A DNA stretch of 64,000 bases from Patiria pectinifera. Its lineage: Eukaryota > Echinodermata > Asteroidea > Valvatida > Asterinidae. The stretch is taken from contig CM057147.1 in assembly GCA_029964075.1 (NCBI GenBank), positions 17,443,513 through 17,507,512 on the forward strand, given 5' to 3'. The notes beneath the pieces were generated by a model. It was not told where the DNA came from, made no database searches, and saw only the letters and a program-made list of their open reading frames with translations. This document shows positions 34,901 to 45,233 of this stretch, in pieces (positions within the stretch are counted from its first letter, which is position 1; every line of letters begins with the position of its first letter). The position numbers and the translations under genes are program-made.

Positions 34901-37900
34901 GCATGAGCAGGGAAAAGAGTAGCATGAGCAGGGAAAAGAGTAGGATGAGCAGGGAAAGAGTAGGATGAGCAGGGTAAAGAGTAGGATGAGCAGGGAAAAG
35001 AGTAGGATGAGCAGGGAAAAGAGTAGGATGAGCAGGGAAAAGAGTAGGATGAGCAGGGAAAAGAGTAGGATGAGCAGGGAAAAGAGTAAGATGAACAGGG
35101 AAAAGAGTAGGATGAGCAGGGAAAAGAGTAAGATGAGCAGGGAAAAGAGTAGCATGAGCAGGGAAAAGAGTAGCATGAGCAGGGAAAAGAGTAGCATGAG
35201 CAGGGAAAAGAGTAGGATGAGCAGGGAAAAGAGTAGGATGAGCAGGGAAAAGAGTAGGATGAGCAGGGAAAGAGTAGGATGAGCAGGGTAAAGAGTAGGA
35301 TGAGCAGGGAAAAGAGTAGGATGAGCAGGGTAAAGAGTAGGATGAGCAGGGAAAAGAATAGGATGAGCACGGTAAAGAGTAGGATGAGCAGGGAAAAGAG
35401 TAGGATGAGCAGGGAAAAGAGTAGGATGAGCAGGGAATAGAGTAAGATGAACAGGGAAAAGAGTAGCATGAGCAGGGAAAAGAGTAGCATGAGCAGGGAA
35501 AAGAGTAGGATGAGCAGGGAAAAGAGTAGGATGAGCACGGAAAAGAGTAGGATGAGCAGGGAAAAGAGTAGGATGAGCAGGGAAAAGAGTAGGATGAGCA
35601 GGGTAAAGAGTAGGATGAGCAGGGAAAAGAGTAGGATGAGCACGGAATTAAGAGCGCACAGGCACGCAGAGAGCATGCGCAGGAGGGGGGATGTGGAAAT
35701 GAGCTGAAACAGACAGGTCTCGGCACAATATATATATTAAACCAATTCATCCGTTTCTTGTCATTCGTGAATCAGCCTTTATAACTTCAACATGAATACT
35801 TTTTCTGCAGTCAAACCCCATGCTTGTAACCAGTGTGATAAAAGCTTTGGACGGAGATATAATCTCTGGCGACATACCGAAAACGCTCATGCTGAAGATG
35901 AATCTGAAATGAATGGGGTTAACGATGATTCTGAAATTGAGGGCTCGGAAACGGACTCGGAGGTAGAAGATGACGATGAAGATGAGTCTAGTTCTGAATT
36001 AGAAGACAATGCTACTTTCCAAGACTGGTTGGAAGAGTCCAAAGAAGCGACTCGTGAAATGTGGAGCGAAAAACATGAAAAGTACATCAACGAGGGTATG
36101 GGTGAAGATCAGGCCAAGGAAAAGGCCGATAGGAAGACCCTCTGGGCGGTCAAGCAAATCTTTTTTGACAAGTACAGGGATTTTCTGTCAAGCTACCTAC
36201 ATCTGAAAGATAACGATACTCATCAAGATATTGTGGACAATCTCGAAGAAAAAATATATAAGGGCATTAGCGTACAAAAGGCTCTCGGCAGAATTATGCC
36301 TAAACACCAGATGAAATTTGACGGATTTTTCCATCAAGATGAAGAAGACGTCAGCGAGGAAGACAGTGACGATTAAAGACTAGTCAACATTACAATGACG
36401 ATATAATTGCGAAGAAATACATTGGGACAGACAAATAAAAACACGAGTGATTTAATAAAGCAATAATAAAGTTAATAAAGCAATAATGTCATAACGTATA
36501 TACTTTCTGCAGTTGTATTTTTCTTTGTTTGTGTTGTCTTATCAATCGGAATAGCCTACTCTCAGTCATAAAATTAGCGCTTGGACACGCCCTCTAAATA
36601 ACCCCCGTAAAATGGTCGTAGATAAAACCAAGTCATCCTCGATTTTGTAAACAAATCCGGCACGGAGGTACAACTAGGGTTCGGTGCATTTCTATACAGA
36701 CAGCGTTGAAAGGGCACCATTTTTCCCGTCGAACGCCAATCCCCCCAACACCACCAGAAAGTGGTTTCTCACACGTCCACAAAAAGACGACCACGTTACG
36801 ACTGAATGTTTAACTATGGATAGGCTATAGCTTGGTTTTGGGTCGTTCTAGTACGAAATATTACAAAATGTACAATGATGGTGGTGTTATTCCGATACAC
36901 TAGCTCAATCGGGCACTTTCCAGGCTGTAGTTCCCTTTAAAAACCACATGCCCGCACGTTTTGTTATGGCTTTAAACCACTGAATCCATTCCATATTGTA
37001 CGCGCCTCTGCAGACTATAGAGCCTAATCGATAATTTAGCCGTCACGGATTAAGAAAACTTGAGCGCTATCTGATCGGATGGCCGTAATGTATACAGTAG
37101 TGTGCATGTGTACTAGCAATTGCTCTCGCTGATGCCAAAACCTTCCCTTTTCTACGATCACCGCGCACAGACATATATTTTTACTTGGATGATTCTGGTG
37201 GCAGTGTAGAAGAGTGCCATTGGTATTGTATCGATTAACAAGAGGAATATAGGCGCACGGACGGAGTTATTTATTTGCTCCATGATCGGTGCGATCATCG
37301 AGGGGTGATCGACCACCGGTCTCCGTACAGACGCATGGATTATGGATCGTGGATTTATCATAAACCCCATGGCCGACACAGGTTGTACCCTGCAAGTATG
37401 CTGCGGTGAGTGTTTGTTTATAACTTGGAAAACGCAACGTGCACAACACCCATAAACCCAATAAAAATGACTTTAAAATAATTCTTCAAATAGACAATCG
37501 TACTCGTTTCAGTCTGATAAACGCAACATTCATTTTTGCCATCTATCACTGTTTTCTGCTTTCGAGCATTCGGAAATCCAATTACTTTTTGTATCGATCG
37601 GATTAACTTCGTAACAATACTAGTGCACGCGCCCTCTTCCGTCTATTGTTTGGGGATTAAAGATCCGACCAGCTGTTCGTTCACAGGGACTAACGTATGA
37701 AACTCATATTCGGGTTAAGATCCAAATGTACCATAAAAATATATATATTTTTTTCCATACCTTATGCAATCTTTCCCATAGAATAGGTCAAACTGTACCC
37801 GGTTCCTTATACCCACACCTATTCCCTATTCATCTCATCCATACAATAGGTAAAACTGTGCCCAGAATTCCCACATCCCTTAATTCATATTTATATCTAT

Positions 37901-38474
37901 ACATATTTGCATATTTACATATTGATGTGACCTTTACATATTTCTTTAGAAAAGGTCAAAGTGTGTTAAGAAGTCTACCTCCACTACTTATAGGAATTGA
38001 CAAACAATAATGATTCTTCGAAAGAAACAACGGTGATCTTTTGATTTGTTGAAATTCTGTGTTTGTGTAAGTTGATTAAATCATGAACATTCTTTTTTAT
38101 TTCTATGTTAAATCATGACACTACGAAATCATGTAATCCTTTGAAATAGACAAACCTTCTTCCTCGAGATCGTTGCAATTGATCCAAAACAGGTCTTCAC
38201 GCTGTTCCCCCGGCTGTAACACTAGCGTCTTGAGGAAATCAGTTTCCTCATCGGACTGTGGCAAGACCAAGGCACCTCCCATCTTGGTGCATTCTTCTTT
38301 TGCCTCAGACCAAGTCAGAGGCTCTATGATGGCTTTGTAGTATTTGCCGCCCCACTTGATCCAACTAGAAGGACCCGCCCCTCTAATGGAGGCCTTACAC
38401 ATCTCGTCACCACCAGTGCAACCCATGATCAGATGAAGGCTTATCAAGCCAAAGGTGAACCGTTTACGCACCAT
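31922..38474 (-). CDS. Lectin D: C-type lectin split by a 6-kb intron
   Basis: Exon 1 is 38156-38474 and exon 2 is 31922-32115. The 6,040-bp intron, against about 180-240 bp elsewhere in the array, contains a 5.4-kb palindrome. The acceptor (GGATAG) survives, with the palindrome starting 10 bases upstream of exon 2, so splicing could still work if the polypyrimidine and branch sites are replaced adequately. The product would be 170 aa: signal peptide MVRKRFTFGLISLHLIMGC, GPSSW and KYY (N-terminal cysteine pair lost), WSEAKEEC, FWINCNDL, TWKCQDGTDEVEFRNW, QPS, KWNDLPC, CIRPAPQLHF. The 3' third of exon 1 and the adjoining intron are of the B/C kind (LVLQPGEQREDL), so exon 1 is a chimera. Whether it is still expressed as one gene is uncertain. 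Confidence 0.75.
33312..33932 (-). CDS. Single C2H2 zinc-finger acidic protein, left palindrome arm
   Basis: 206 aa, intronless, from MNTFSAVKPHACNQCDKSFG. One classical C2H2 finger: C12, C15, H28, H33 (spacing C-X2-C-X12-H-X4-H). Then an acidic, Ser-rich segment (residues about 35-87), a Trp/Lys/Glu-rich helical segment (WLEESKEATREMWSEKH, LWAVKQIFFDKYRDFL), and an acidic tail ending EEDSDD. I know no family for the C-terminal part. One finger plus acidic tracts suggests nucleic-acid or chromatin association, but that is inference. The ATG context is AAC-ATG-A. A TATA-like run lies about 55 bp upstream and AATAAA signals occur within about 100 bp after the stop. The product is the same as that of the right arm apart from 12 extra residues starting VIQSDHPD. 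Confidence 0.75.
   Translation of the reverse strand: MNTFSAVKPHACNQCDKSFGRRYNLWRHTENAHAEDESEMNGVNDDSEIEVIQSDHPDVDESGSETDSEVEDDDEDESSSELEDNATFQDWLEESKEATREMWSEKHEKYINEGMGEDQAKEKADRKTLWAVKQIFFDKYRDFLSSYLHLKDNDTHQDIVDNLEEKIYKGISVQKALGRIMPKHQMKFDGFFHQDEEDVSEEDSDD
33985..33997 (-). promoter_or_regulatory. TATA-like box of left-arm zinc-finger gene
   Basis: TAATATATATATT, about 55 bp upstream of the ATG at 33932. The mirror copy is at 35728-35738. Confidence 0.5.
34081..34594 (-). repeat. 21-bp minisatellite, left arm
   Basis: About 24 units of 21 bp. The minus strand is purine-rich with core GCAGGGAAAAGAGTAGG; variants have GGTAAAG or GGGGAAAAG. Because 21 is a multiple of 3 and the unit lacks stops in several frames, long artificial frames (REKSRMS-, LLILLFS- or SYSFPCS-type heptads) appear on both strands. 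I do not regard these as genes. Confidence 0.92.
34771..35647 (+). repeat. 21-bp minisatellite, right arm
   Basis: About 41 units of the same 21-bp repeat in mirror orientation, with subtypes in blocks: AGTAGCATG units clustered at about 34897-34930, 35150-35200 and 35460-35490, and AAGATGAACAGG units near 35090 and 35440. The recurring block order suggests an internal higher-order duplication of about 300 bp. Stop-free in several frames but not coding. Confidence 0.92.
35728..35738 (+). promoter_or_regulatory. TATA-like box of right-arm zinc-finger gene
   Basis: ATATATATATT, about 55 bp before the ATG at 35792, between the minisatellite and the gene. Confidence 0.5.
35792..36376 (+). CDS. 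Single C2H2 zinc-finger acidic protein, right palindrome arm
   Basis: 194 aa, intronless. It is identical to the left-arm protein (33312-33932) except for a missing 12-residue block between DDSEIE and GSETDSEV, a clean 36-bp in-frame difference in the acidic linker. Zinc-finger residues are C12, C15, H28 and H33. The C-terminal half (DWLEESKEATREMW through FDGFFHQDEEDVSEEDSDD) is unchanged. Several AATAAA signals follow the stop (36434, 36454, 36465, 36474). The intact frame and in-frame length change suggest either selection on the protein or very recent arm homogenisation. Confidence 0.75.
   Translation: MNTFSAVKPHACNQCDKSFGRRYNLWRHTENAHAEDESEMNGVNDDSEIEGSETDSEVEDDDEDESSSELEDNATFQDWLEESKEATREMWSEKHEKYINEGMGEDQAKEKADRKTLWAVKQIFFDKYRDFLSSYLHLKDNDTHQDIVDNLEEKIYKGISVQKALGRIMPKHQMKFDGFFHQDEEDVSEEDSDD
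37563..38000. other. Unique intron sequence right of the palindrome
   Basis: About 430 bp of lectin D intron not found in the other lectin introns. It is AT-rich with CATTT-type runs and two diverged copies of an AATAGGT.AAACTGT.CCC block (about 37783 and 37854). At about 37990 it rejoins sequence shared with the B and C introns (GACAAACAATAATGATTCTT). Confidence 0.5.
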
Positions 38475-38556
38475 GATTTCCCGGTCTTACCCCACTGGGG
38501 TCTAGTGCTGAAATGACTTAACCGCCGCAGATCAAGCTCTCGTAAACCAGACTGTA

Positions 38557-38563
38557 TTAAATA
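38557..38563 (-). promoter_or_regulatory. TATA-like box of lectin D
   Basis: TATTTAA on the minus strand, about 85 bp upstream of the ATG, in the same context as lectin A. Confidence 0.45.
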
Positions 38564-41500
38564 GACAGAGACAGTACATACCTAAATGCATGTACACATA
38601 TACCCAAGACAGTTTACCCATTCCTATTGGTCGAGAACCCGTCACGTGAGTGGTTTTAATCGGTGGATAAAACACCGAGGATGAGTGGTTTAAACGCTTT
38701 TCCGGGTGTCGCATGAATTTTGGACTCCTTTGAAATGTGGTCCCTTTTACCCTTTATTTTACCCTGCTTTAATTGGTTGAAAGTTCACAATCTTCACCTA
38801 GACATGCGCAGTGACTACCAATGAGTCTATATTTTGAGCGTCATAAATTCACAATACACCGGCACCCCGAATTATTGGCGCTCGCACCACCGTGGAGGTA
38901 GGAAACTCGCACCAATAAAGAATGACAAAATAATAAAGATATTTGGGGGGGGGGTGGTGCTTGACCGGAAATCCCCGAAAATGTTATGTTTGGGATTGTT
39001 TACTTAAAATCCCATTTCAAAGGTCTGGTTTAAAGGAAACTAACCTAATGTCTTACCGTTCCCGAAAATAAGACAGGGGGAAAAACCCGGTTGTTTACAT
39101 CGGACGCGGCGGACATTTTGTGACATACGCATACGTATTTCCAGCCGTGTCCATTCAGTGTACGGTAGACGTGCGTGCGAGTTTGTTTCTGCATTCATTA
39201 GGGGACGTTGAACAATTATAGACAATAGGGTCCCCAATTCTCGAGAGGTCCCCAATTTGGATTCGTGTACAAAACATATGGGAGGTCTTCCTAAAAAGTT
39301 TAAGTATGAGCAAAAGAGGGACATTAGGGTCCCCGATTACAGGCAAATATTGGGTGTGTGTGTTGCATAATACACGCAGCACCAATACACAGTTGTTGTG
39401 TCTCGCACGTCCGCAGAATGCGATGTATTTTTGAGAGTCAAAATGTTGACCTCAAAAGTGGTTCTCGCATGGTTCTTGCACTAGCAGGAATAACACAAAA
39501 CGCCCAGTTTTGAAAGGATGGTTGTGTGGCGTTCACCCTTTTTTAAATGCTCTTTCCAATTATCATCATTTCGTTTAAAACGCATTTTGTAGCCCAATTG
39601 GGCGCATTCCAGGAAGCAATGTCTCTTTCACGTTTTGAGAAATGAGAAGTTAGTGTTAAAAATTTTAATTTTAAAAGGGATACTTTTTTGATCACGATAT
39701 TGCACTCCCCCTCCTTAAGAGCGGTATAGAGGCACACGAGACCATCGTAATACGCACTCGCCTCACATACCCCTTCCGCCATAATTGGATGGATGTATCA
39801 AAATTATTGATCGGCGTTGCTATAGTAAATAATTCTGACACTGAAACTGAAAAGGTCCTTTTTATCAAAATGCGGCGGGTAGAGGCAATTAATGGTTGGG
39901 TCTCTTTTGTACATAAAATATGCAAGACTTCAGCTCGTTTGTTAAATTTCTACGCTGCAGGCACAAAGCAGGATGTTAATAGGGTACATGCATGTATAAA
40001 TATAGGACTTGCAGGTTTATTGGATGCATAAATTAAAATCGCTGCTTGTTTGACCATGGGCTCCGTGCACATGTACTCCTTCAACAAAACGGCCAGAAAA
40101 GGAGAGCTGGGGGGGGGGGTCTGGTTCCTGGTCCATCCACTGCGTATTTCGAATGATCCAAAGTTATTGGGGGACGGGGATTAGTCTGGAAGACCATCGC
40201 AACCTCTAAGGTTTGATAAATCGTTGACATCTCTGCCAATATGGCTGACTGATTCACGAAAGGAAATTTCTGTTGGGAAATCACTAAAAAAACTGACCAG
40301 GTGAATGAAGTTAACATTTCCTTGTTTTTTGCTGTGATATAAAATTAGATATTTTACAGAATATAGGCCTGCTGTTATATGAAATGTTTAGGGGATGAGC
40401 TCAATTCTTGATTTAGAATGCTTATGAAGTGTGTTGAGATTTGTAAGCGTGTGTGGTGCCGTATACAAGCAAGCCATTGTGAATCTCTAAACAAAAGAGG
40501 TCCACATAGAGCAGCGACGTTGTGTGGACCTGCCCTTGTCCGCACGAGGTTTCCCCCTATCTGGAAAATAGGTTTAGAGGCATGTGTTATGACCAGTATG
40601 CACATTACGTAATAATCCAGTCAGGCGTGACTTGGGCCATGCTGCCTGCTGCATGCGACCCAGTACAGTCAGTGTTTCGTGAACCTACACCTGTGTACAT
40701 GTGGTTTGTCTTCCGTGTCAACCCTTTCCCCAGGCGGTTCAACTGTGCGACTCTGGTGGACTCCTCCTTGGTATTGGTAAATATACTAGGATACAACATT
40801 GGCGACGAGTATAAACTGTTGCGTGCTGAACACTTATTTTCCAAAACCATCTAATTCTACCTCCATGCCAAAACTTACACAACGCCGTACTTTTCAAAAT
40901 TACAAGCTCGGCGTCTGTTGGACTTGTAAGTTCTATCATAGAGTTATTTTAGCTTTAATATCCCTCGTTGTTGTCCTCAAAAGGAAAAGCAACAATTCAT
41001 TATCACGCTTTCTAAGACTAATCATTTTGTATGAATTATATATTTATATTGTATAAATAAACAGAGATCTGCTATAAGCCTTGCTGCGAGGTGCGTTTTT
41101 GGAAAAGCCAATGAACTGCTAAAACCAGCCAGCTTCGTTTTTCTAAAAATTACTGCAAGTCAGGTCAAGCTGTTGTGTTGCATATCACTCCCGACAGTGG
41201 CGCTTGCAGTAAACTAAGTGAGTGATACGGTATTTACCATTTGTATTATAGCAGATTTCAAACTCTCTGTAAAAACAGCAATTAAACTGTTTTCCCAACA
41301 TGGCCATCAACACAAATAAGGCGTCCGTGAAACAATTGACGACTTTACCGGGTATCGGGATCAAATTAGCGGATACAGCACATGTTTGGGTTAGGTTTAT
41401 CGGTCGCAAAATAAAGAGGAACACTCAAGGAAATCATGGTAAAAATATGGGTTGAAAGAGTGCTCACAGTTGGAGTAAATAGAGTTGTTTTGCCGGTTTT

Positions 41501-42341
41501 CTTAACTACACGAAAACAGGAATTATGTCCGCAGTAGTTATGTAAGGTAAATTATACGACTGAGGACTTGGGACAATGTGCGATAACAATGGGCCCGGCG
41601 CAGCCCGAGGACCAGGGCACTAGTCCTCGGAAGAATTTCTTGTACAAACCTTATGCCAGGAGCTGTCGAGAAAAAGTCGAAATACATGTACCCTATTTGT
41701 TTGGGTCATTATTTTTACTGTTTGACGGTTTCCCATAAAATTAAATGTCATTATGTTAACAAGTCATCATGACAAGTCACTGGACGAAATTTCAATTTTC
41801 AAATAACCTCGTTTTTAGTTGGGAGCAACAACTCCAACAAAAATTACAAACGCCTTGGAGATCTACGTACCAATTAGGTCTATGGGAGTCGATTTACAGA
41901 TTCAAATTCAAGTAGAAAAAGTTGATCTTCTTTTCTGAATCGAGGCTCCGGAAAATTTTTTTAAGGGAAGGAAAGTCCGAAATTTTGCAGAAGACGAAAA
42001 TTACTAGTTTCCACTCAAGCACGACGATAAAACCATGCTCCCATAGGAAAACACACGAAAGTGCGAGATGTATCTCCAGATCGTTGTGTATTTTTTTTTT
42101 TTTAAATAGGAACATTCCCGCCTGGGGGGGGGGGTGTCAACAGCTTTGGCGGTTCCGCAACAAATGCTCCGTCAGTTTGATGGGTATCTCAAACGCCTTG
42201 GAGAGTTGTGAGTATAAAAATCCCACTAAAAATAGGAAATACATGTAATTATCACTTACGTCTATGGGAGTCGATTTACAGGTCTGAAATCCTGGTGGTC
42301 TCGCACCAATGCCTACTGTAATCTTTTTCTTTCTTTTTTTA

Positions 42342-43125
42342 CAATAGAGGGCGCGCCACATGTTCTCGATCTCCACCATTAAACTCGGTTTGGGGGGCAA
42401 CTACTCAAGAAATACAAGATGTATTAGGCTTAACTGAATTTTCGCCCACTGATTTGTCATGATGTTTAGCATTAGGAGATTTAATTTCACTTGCAACCGC
42501 TAAAATAATAATTAAGCTATTATGACCGTAACAATACAGTGTTTTAAGCGCGACAAATACAATCCGAATGAAAGTCAATCTGGATTTTTCGCGTTTAACA
42601 CACTACATTGTTATTGCTCGACGGTTTCTCATGATATTTAATACTTCTAATGTTACACATCGTGGAAAATCAGTGCACGAAATTTCAGTTTCATACATCT
42701 TGTATTTCTTTAGTTATTTCTTGAAAACGACTTTAATCTTTTTGTTCAATATGTGCAGCATATTGGGCACGTGTGGTCTAGCGGTGGAGCACAGGATTCG
42801 TGATCGAGAGGTTGTGGGTTCGAGCCCCACCGTGGCCATGCGTGTTGTGCCCTTGAGTAAGGCGCTTTACCTCAATTACTCCTCTCAACCCAGGTGTTAA
42901 ATGGGTACCGGCATTGTTCATTGCTAGGAAGGTAACAGACTCGCTGTGGAGGACTTGTGGCGATCCCCCCACAGCAGCATATGAGTCTGACCCAATCGCT
43001 TCGAAGGAGAGATGGGCAATCCGTTCCTGTGAATACAGGTTCGTTCCCCTTTTTCGTCCCCCTATGTGCAGCATCCGTATTGATGCTTTGTGGAGACCAC
43101 TATTTATGTGGCGCGCCCTCTATTG
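42342..43125. mobile_element. 784-bp element with 20-bp perfect TIRs and a tRNA-like core
   Basis: The left end CAATAGAGGGCGCGCCACAT is matched by its exact complement at 43106-43125. Inside is a tRNA-like segment (42765-42837) followed by about 280 bp of non-coding tail. A second copy is at 51830-52600 with the same TIRs. This spacer region is missing from copy 1 (23098). Either a TIR element that captured a SINE, or a SINE inserted within one. Confidence 0.7.
42765..42837 (+). other. tRNA-like head of a SINE
   Basis: 73 nt. GGGCACG pairs with CGTGGCC (6 of 7) as an acceptor stem. GTGGG-TTCGAGC-CCCAC forms a perfect T arm including a B box (GGTTCGAGCCC), and GTCTAGCGGTGG is an A-box-like D arm. 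The anticodon stem does not pair, so this is a tRNA-derived Pol III promoter and not a functional tRNA gene. Confidence 0.6.
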
Positions 43126-43319
43126 AACGAAACTTAAAGTAGGCACATGTGTGCGCACGTTTGTCTTGGTACAAGACTGACACTAGTGTTACTTAGCGAG
43201 CCCTTTCTCGAGAGAAACTTTCATTTGTTGTTTGACGGTTTTTCACGAAATTGAAACTCCTTATGCGACACGTTTTCCCCTGTAATTGTTAATCTTATAA
43301 GTCAGATTCGCATTTTTAG

Positions 43320-44240
43320 TTAGGCCGATTTTCTGTACACCTTCACTTTGGATGGGTTTTGTCCGTGTTACTAACAATTATATTGACGCCAATAACCTGT
43401 GTGTTTTCTCTCAATATTTCAAAAGCTTACGTTGCCAATTATGCTCAAAATCTAGGAAAAAATTCAATCCAATAAAACTAATAGTTTTGGAGTTATCGTG
43501 TGACATAGGTCCGTGTGATTGTTTTTCTGTTTAAATAGTAAGGCCGATTATTTGGACACCGTGACTTCATTTTGGCAGTTTTGATGTCGATAAACTCTAT
43601 GGTTTTTACTCAATATTAAACAGGATTGTGTTGCCAGTCATGCTGAACAGTTAGGCAATATTTAAACCCAATAAAATACACAAAAGAATAGTTATCGTGT
43701 GACATAGGTATGATTGTTTTTCTGTTTAATAGTAAGGCCGATTATCTGAACATCGTGACTACATTTGGCAGTTTTGTTTTGGTTACACAAAAAATACATA
43801 TTGACGTCGGTAAACTCTATATTTTTACTCTATATTAAACAGGCTTGTGTTGCCAGTCATGCTGAAGAGTAAGGCAAATGTTAAATCCAATAAAATGAAA
43901 TAAAATTGAGTTATCGTGTGACATAGGTATGATTGTTTTTTCTGTTTAATAGTTAGGCCGATTTTCTGTAGACCGTGACTTCACTTTGGATGGGTTTTGT
44001 CGGTGTTACTAAATATTATATCGACGCCGATAATGTGTGTGTGTTTTCTGTCAATATTTAACCTGCTTGTGTTGCCAGTCATGCTAAACCTCAATGAAAA
44101 ATTTCAATCCAATAATAGTTTTAGAGTTATCGTGTGACATAGGTGAGATTGTTTTTTCTGTTTAATAGTAAGGCCGATTGTCTGGACACCGTGACTTCAT
44201 TTTTGCAGTTTTGTCTGTGTTACCAAAAATTATATTGACG
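43320..44240 (+). repeat. About 210-bp tandem repeat, 5 units
   Basis: Units open at about 43321, 43541, 43735, 43955 and 44171 with AGGCCGATT, at spacings of roughly 195-220 bp. Each has GTGTTGCCAGTCATGCT-like and TTATCGTGTGACATAGGT blocks. Confidence 0.82.
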
Positions 44241-45233
44241 CCGATAAACTCTTTATTTTCAAAAGGTATCAAAAGGGAGGGGACCCTCAACCCCCACGCC
44301 CACCCCGAACAAATGAAAAAAAAAAACCTTAATTGTCCTTAAGTTCCCAGAATAACGTCATCCCTCATTGCAAATCCTGATTCAGGCCTTTGGTCTTTTT
44401 ATGTGTTGACTGCAACGCCTCATCCGCCCCCTTCATTCCCTCCCCTTTGACAAATCTTGGACTTAAAAAAACTCAGCCACCCGGCCCCTCCCACTTCATT
44501 TTGAAATATTCTGGATCCGACACTCTTTAGTCGATTCTCCTTATCACTCATTTATACCAAATCTCAAATAAAAATCACTTTTATCTCCCTGAATTAATTG
44601 ACGCCCCTGAAATTAAAGATTGCAAGAGAATACTTTGAAATGATTTGATACTCACTGCAGGCAGTTTAGGAGTTTCGTTTACTAAGTACCATTTTATTAG
44701 ATTGCCGGGGAAAAAAATTGTCGCACAATTTCTCACTGTTTTTGTTTCAGCTGCCTGCTGGATTCAATCTTATTTTGGTAATTTGACGTTAACTTCGCTT
44801 CAAAAGGTGAAGTCTTTTTTTAGCTCTAAGAGTGTACCTTAATATAATTGTATATAATTACTTTGTAACTTCAACAACATAGTTTCATCATGTGCCTTAA
44901 ATTACAAAGAAAAGTTGAAAAATTCAAAAATTAGTACTTTCTACATCTAAATATTTCATTGTCAATAACATGTCTACGCAGATGCATTTAATCTACTGAG
45001 TTCTAAAACTTAACATCGAACAGCGTTTAATTGTCATTTATTACAATTTCTTACCGACATCACAAGACTTTGACATCAAATTATTTACTTATCTTCACAG
45101 TCACTTGAATGGATGTGTTTTGACATTGGCAATCCATATTGGTCAGAATAAGTTTTATTTTGTTTTGGATTGAGATTTCGAATTTCTAGTCGCAAAGAGA
45201 CTATATTTGACCAGTCATAATGACATAGGGTTT

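Larger units (their letters stand above)
32126..37562. mobile_element. 5.4-kb palindrome (foldback-like) in lectin D intron
   Basis: The left arm 32126-34668 (2,543 bp) and right arm 34699-37562 (2,864 bp) are reverse complements with few mismatches, around a 30-bp loop (34669-34698). The length difference is almost all minisatellite copy number (about 24 versus 41 units). From the outside in, each arm holds about 1.2 kb of non-coding DNA, a zinc-finger gene pointing outward, its TATA-like region, and the minisatellite. The outer boundary is AAAGCAGAAAACAG at the left and its complement at the right; no target duplication is visible. It could be a foldback transposon or an inverted duplication of a host gene. 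No transposase is recognised. Confidence 0.85.
38475..45233. repeat. Array spacer 1, copy 2
   Basis: Non-coding spacer between lectins D and E, homologous to 19786-24762 and 48761-54528. It holds the tRNA-like TIR element (42342-43125), two copies of the TATGGGAGTCGATTTACAG repeat end (41880, 42262) and five units of the roughly 210-bp repeat. G runs occur at about 38945, 40110 and 42124. No open frame is conserved among the copies. Confidence 0.8.

Noticed and set aside
34081-35647. Regularly repeated short units that might suggest a CRISPR array
   Set aside because: The units are head to tail with no spacers, the context is eukaryotic, and there are no cas genes. It is a minisatellite.
34017-35750. 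Several long open frames (up to 335 codons) on both strands with heptad repeats such as REKSRMS or SYSFPCS
   Set aside because: They are produced by a 21-bp minisatellite that lacks stop codons in several frames. The same DNA reads open in up to three frames at once and the product is pure repeat.
42765-42837. Functional tRNA gene
   Set aside because: The acceptor and T arms pair but the anticodon stem does not, it lies inside a repeated element, and the second copy has lost part of the A box.
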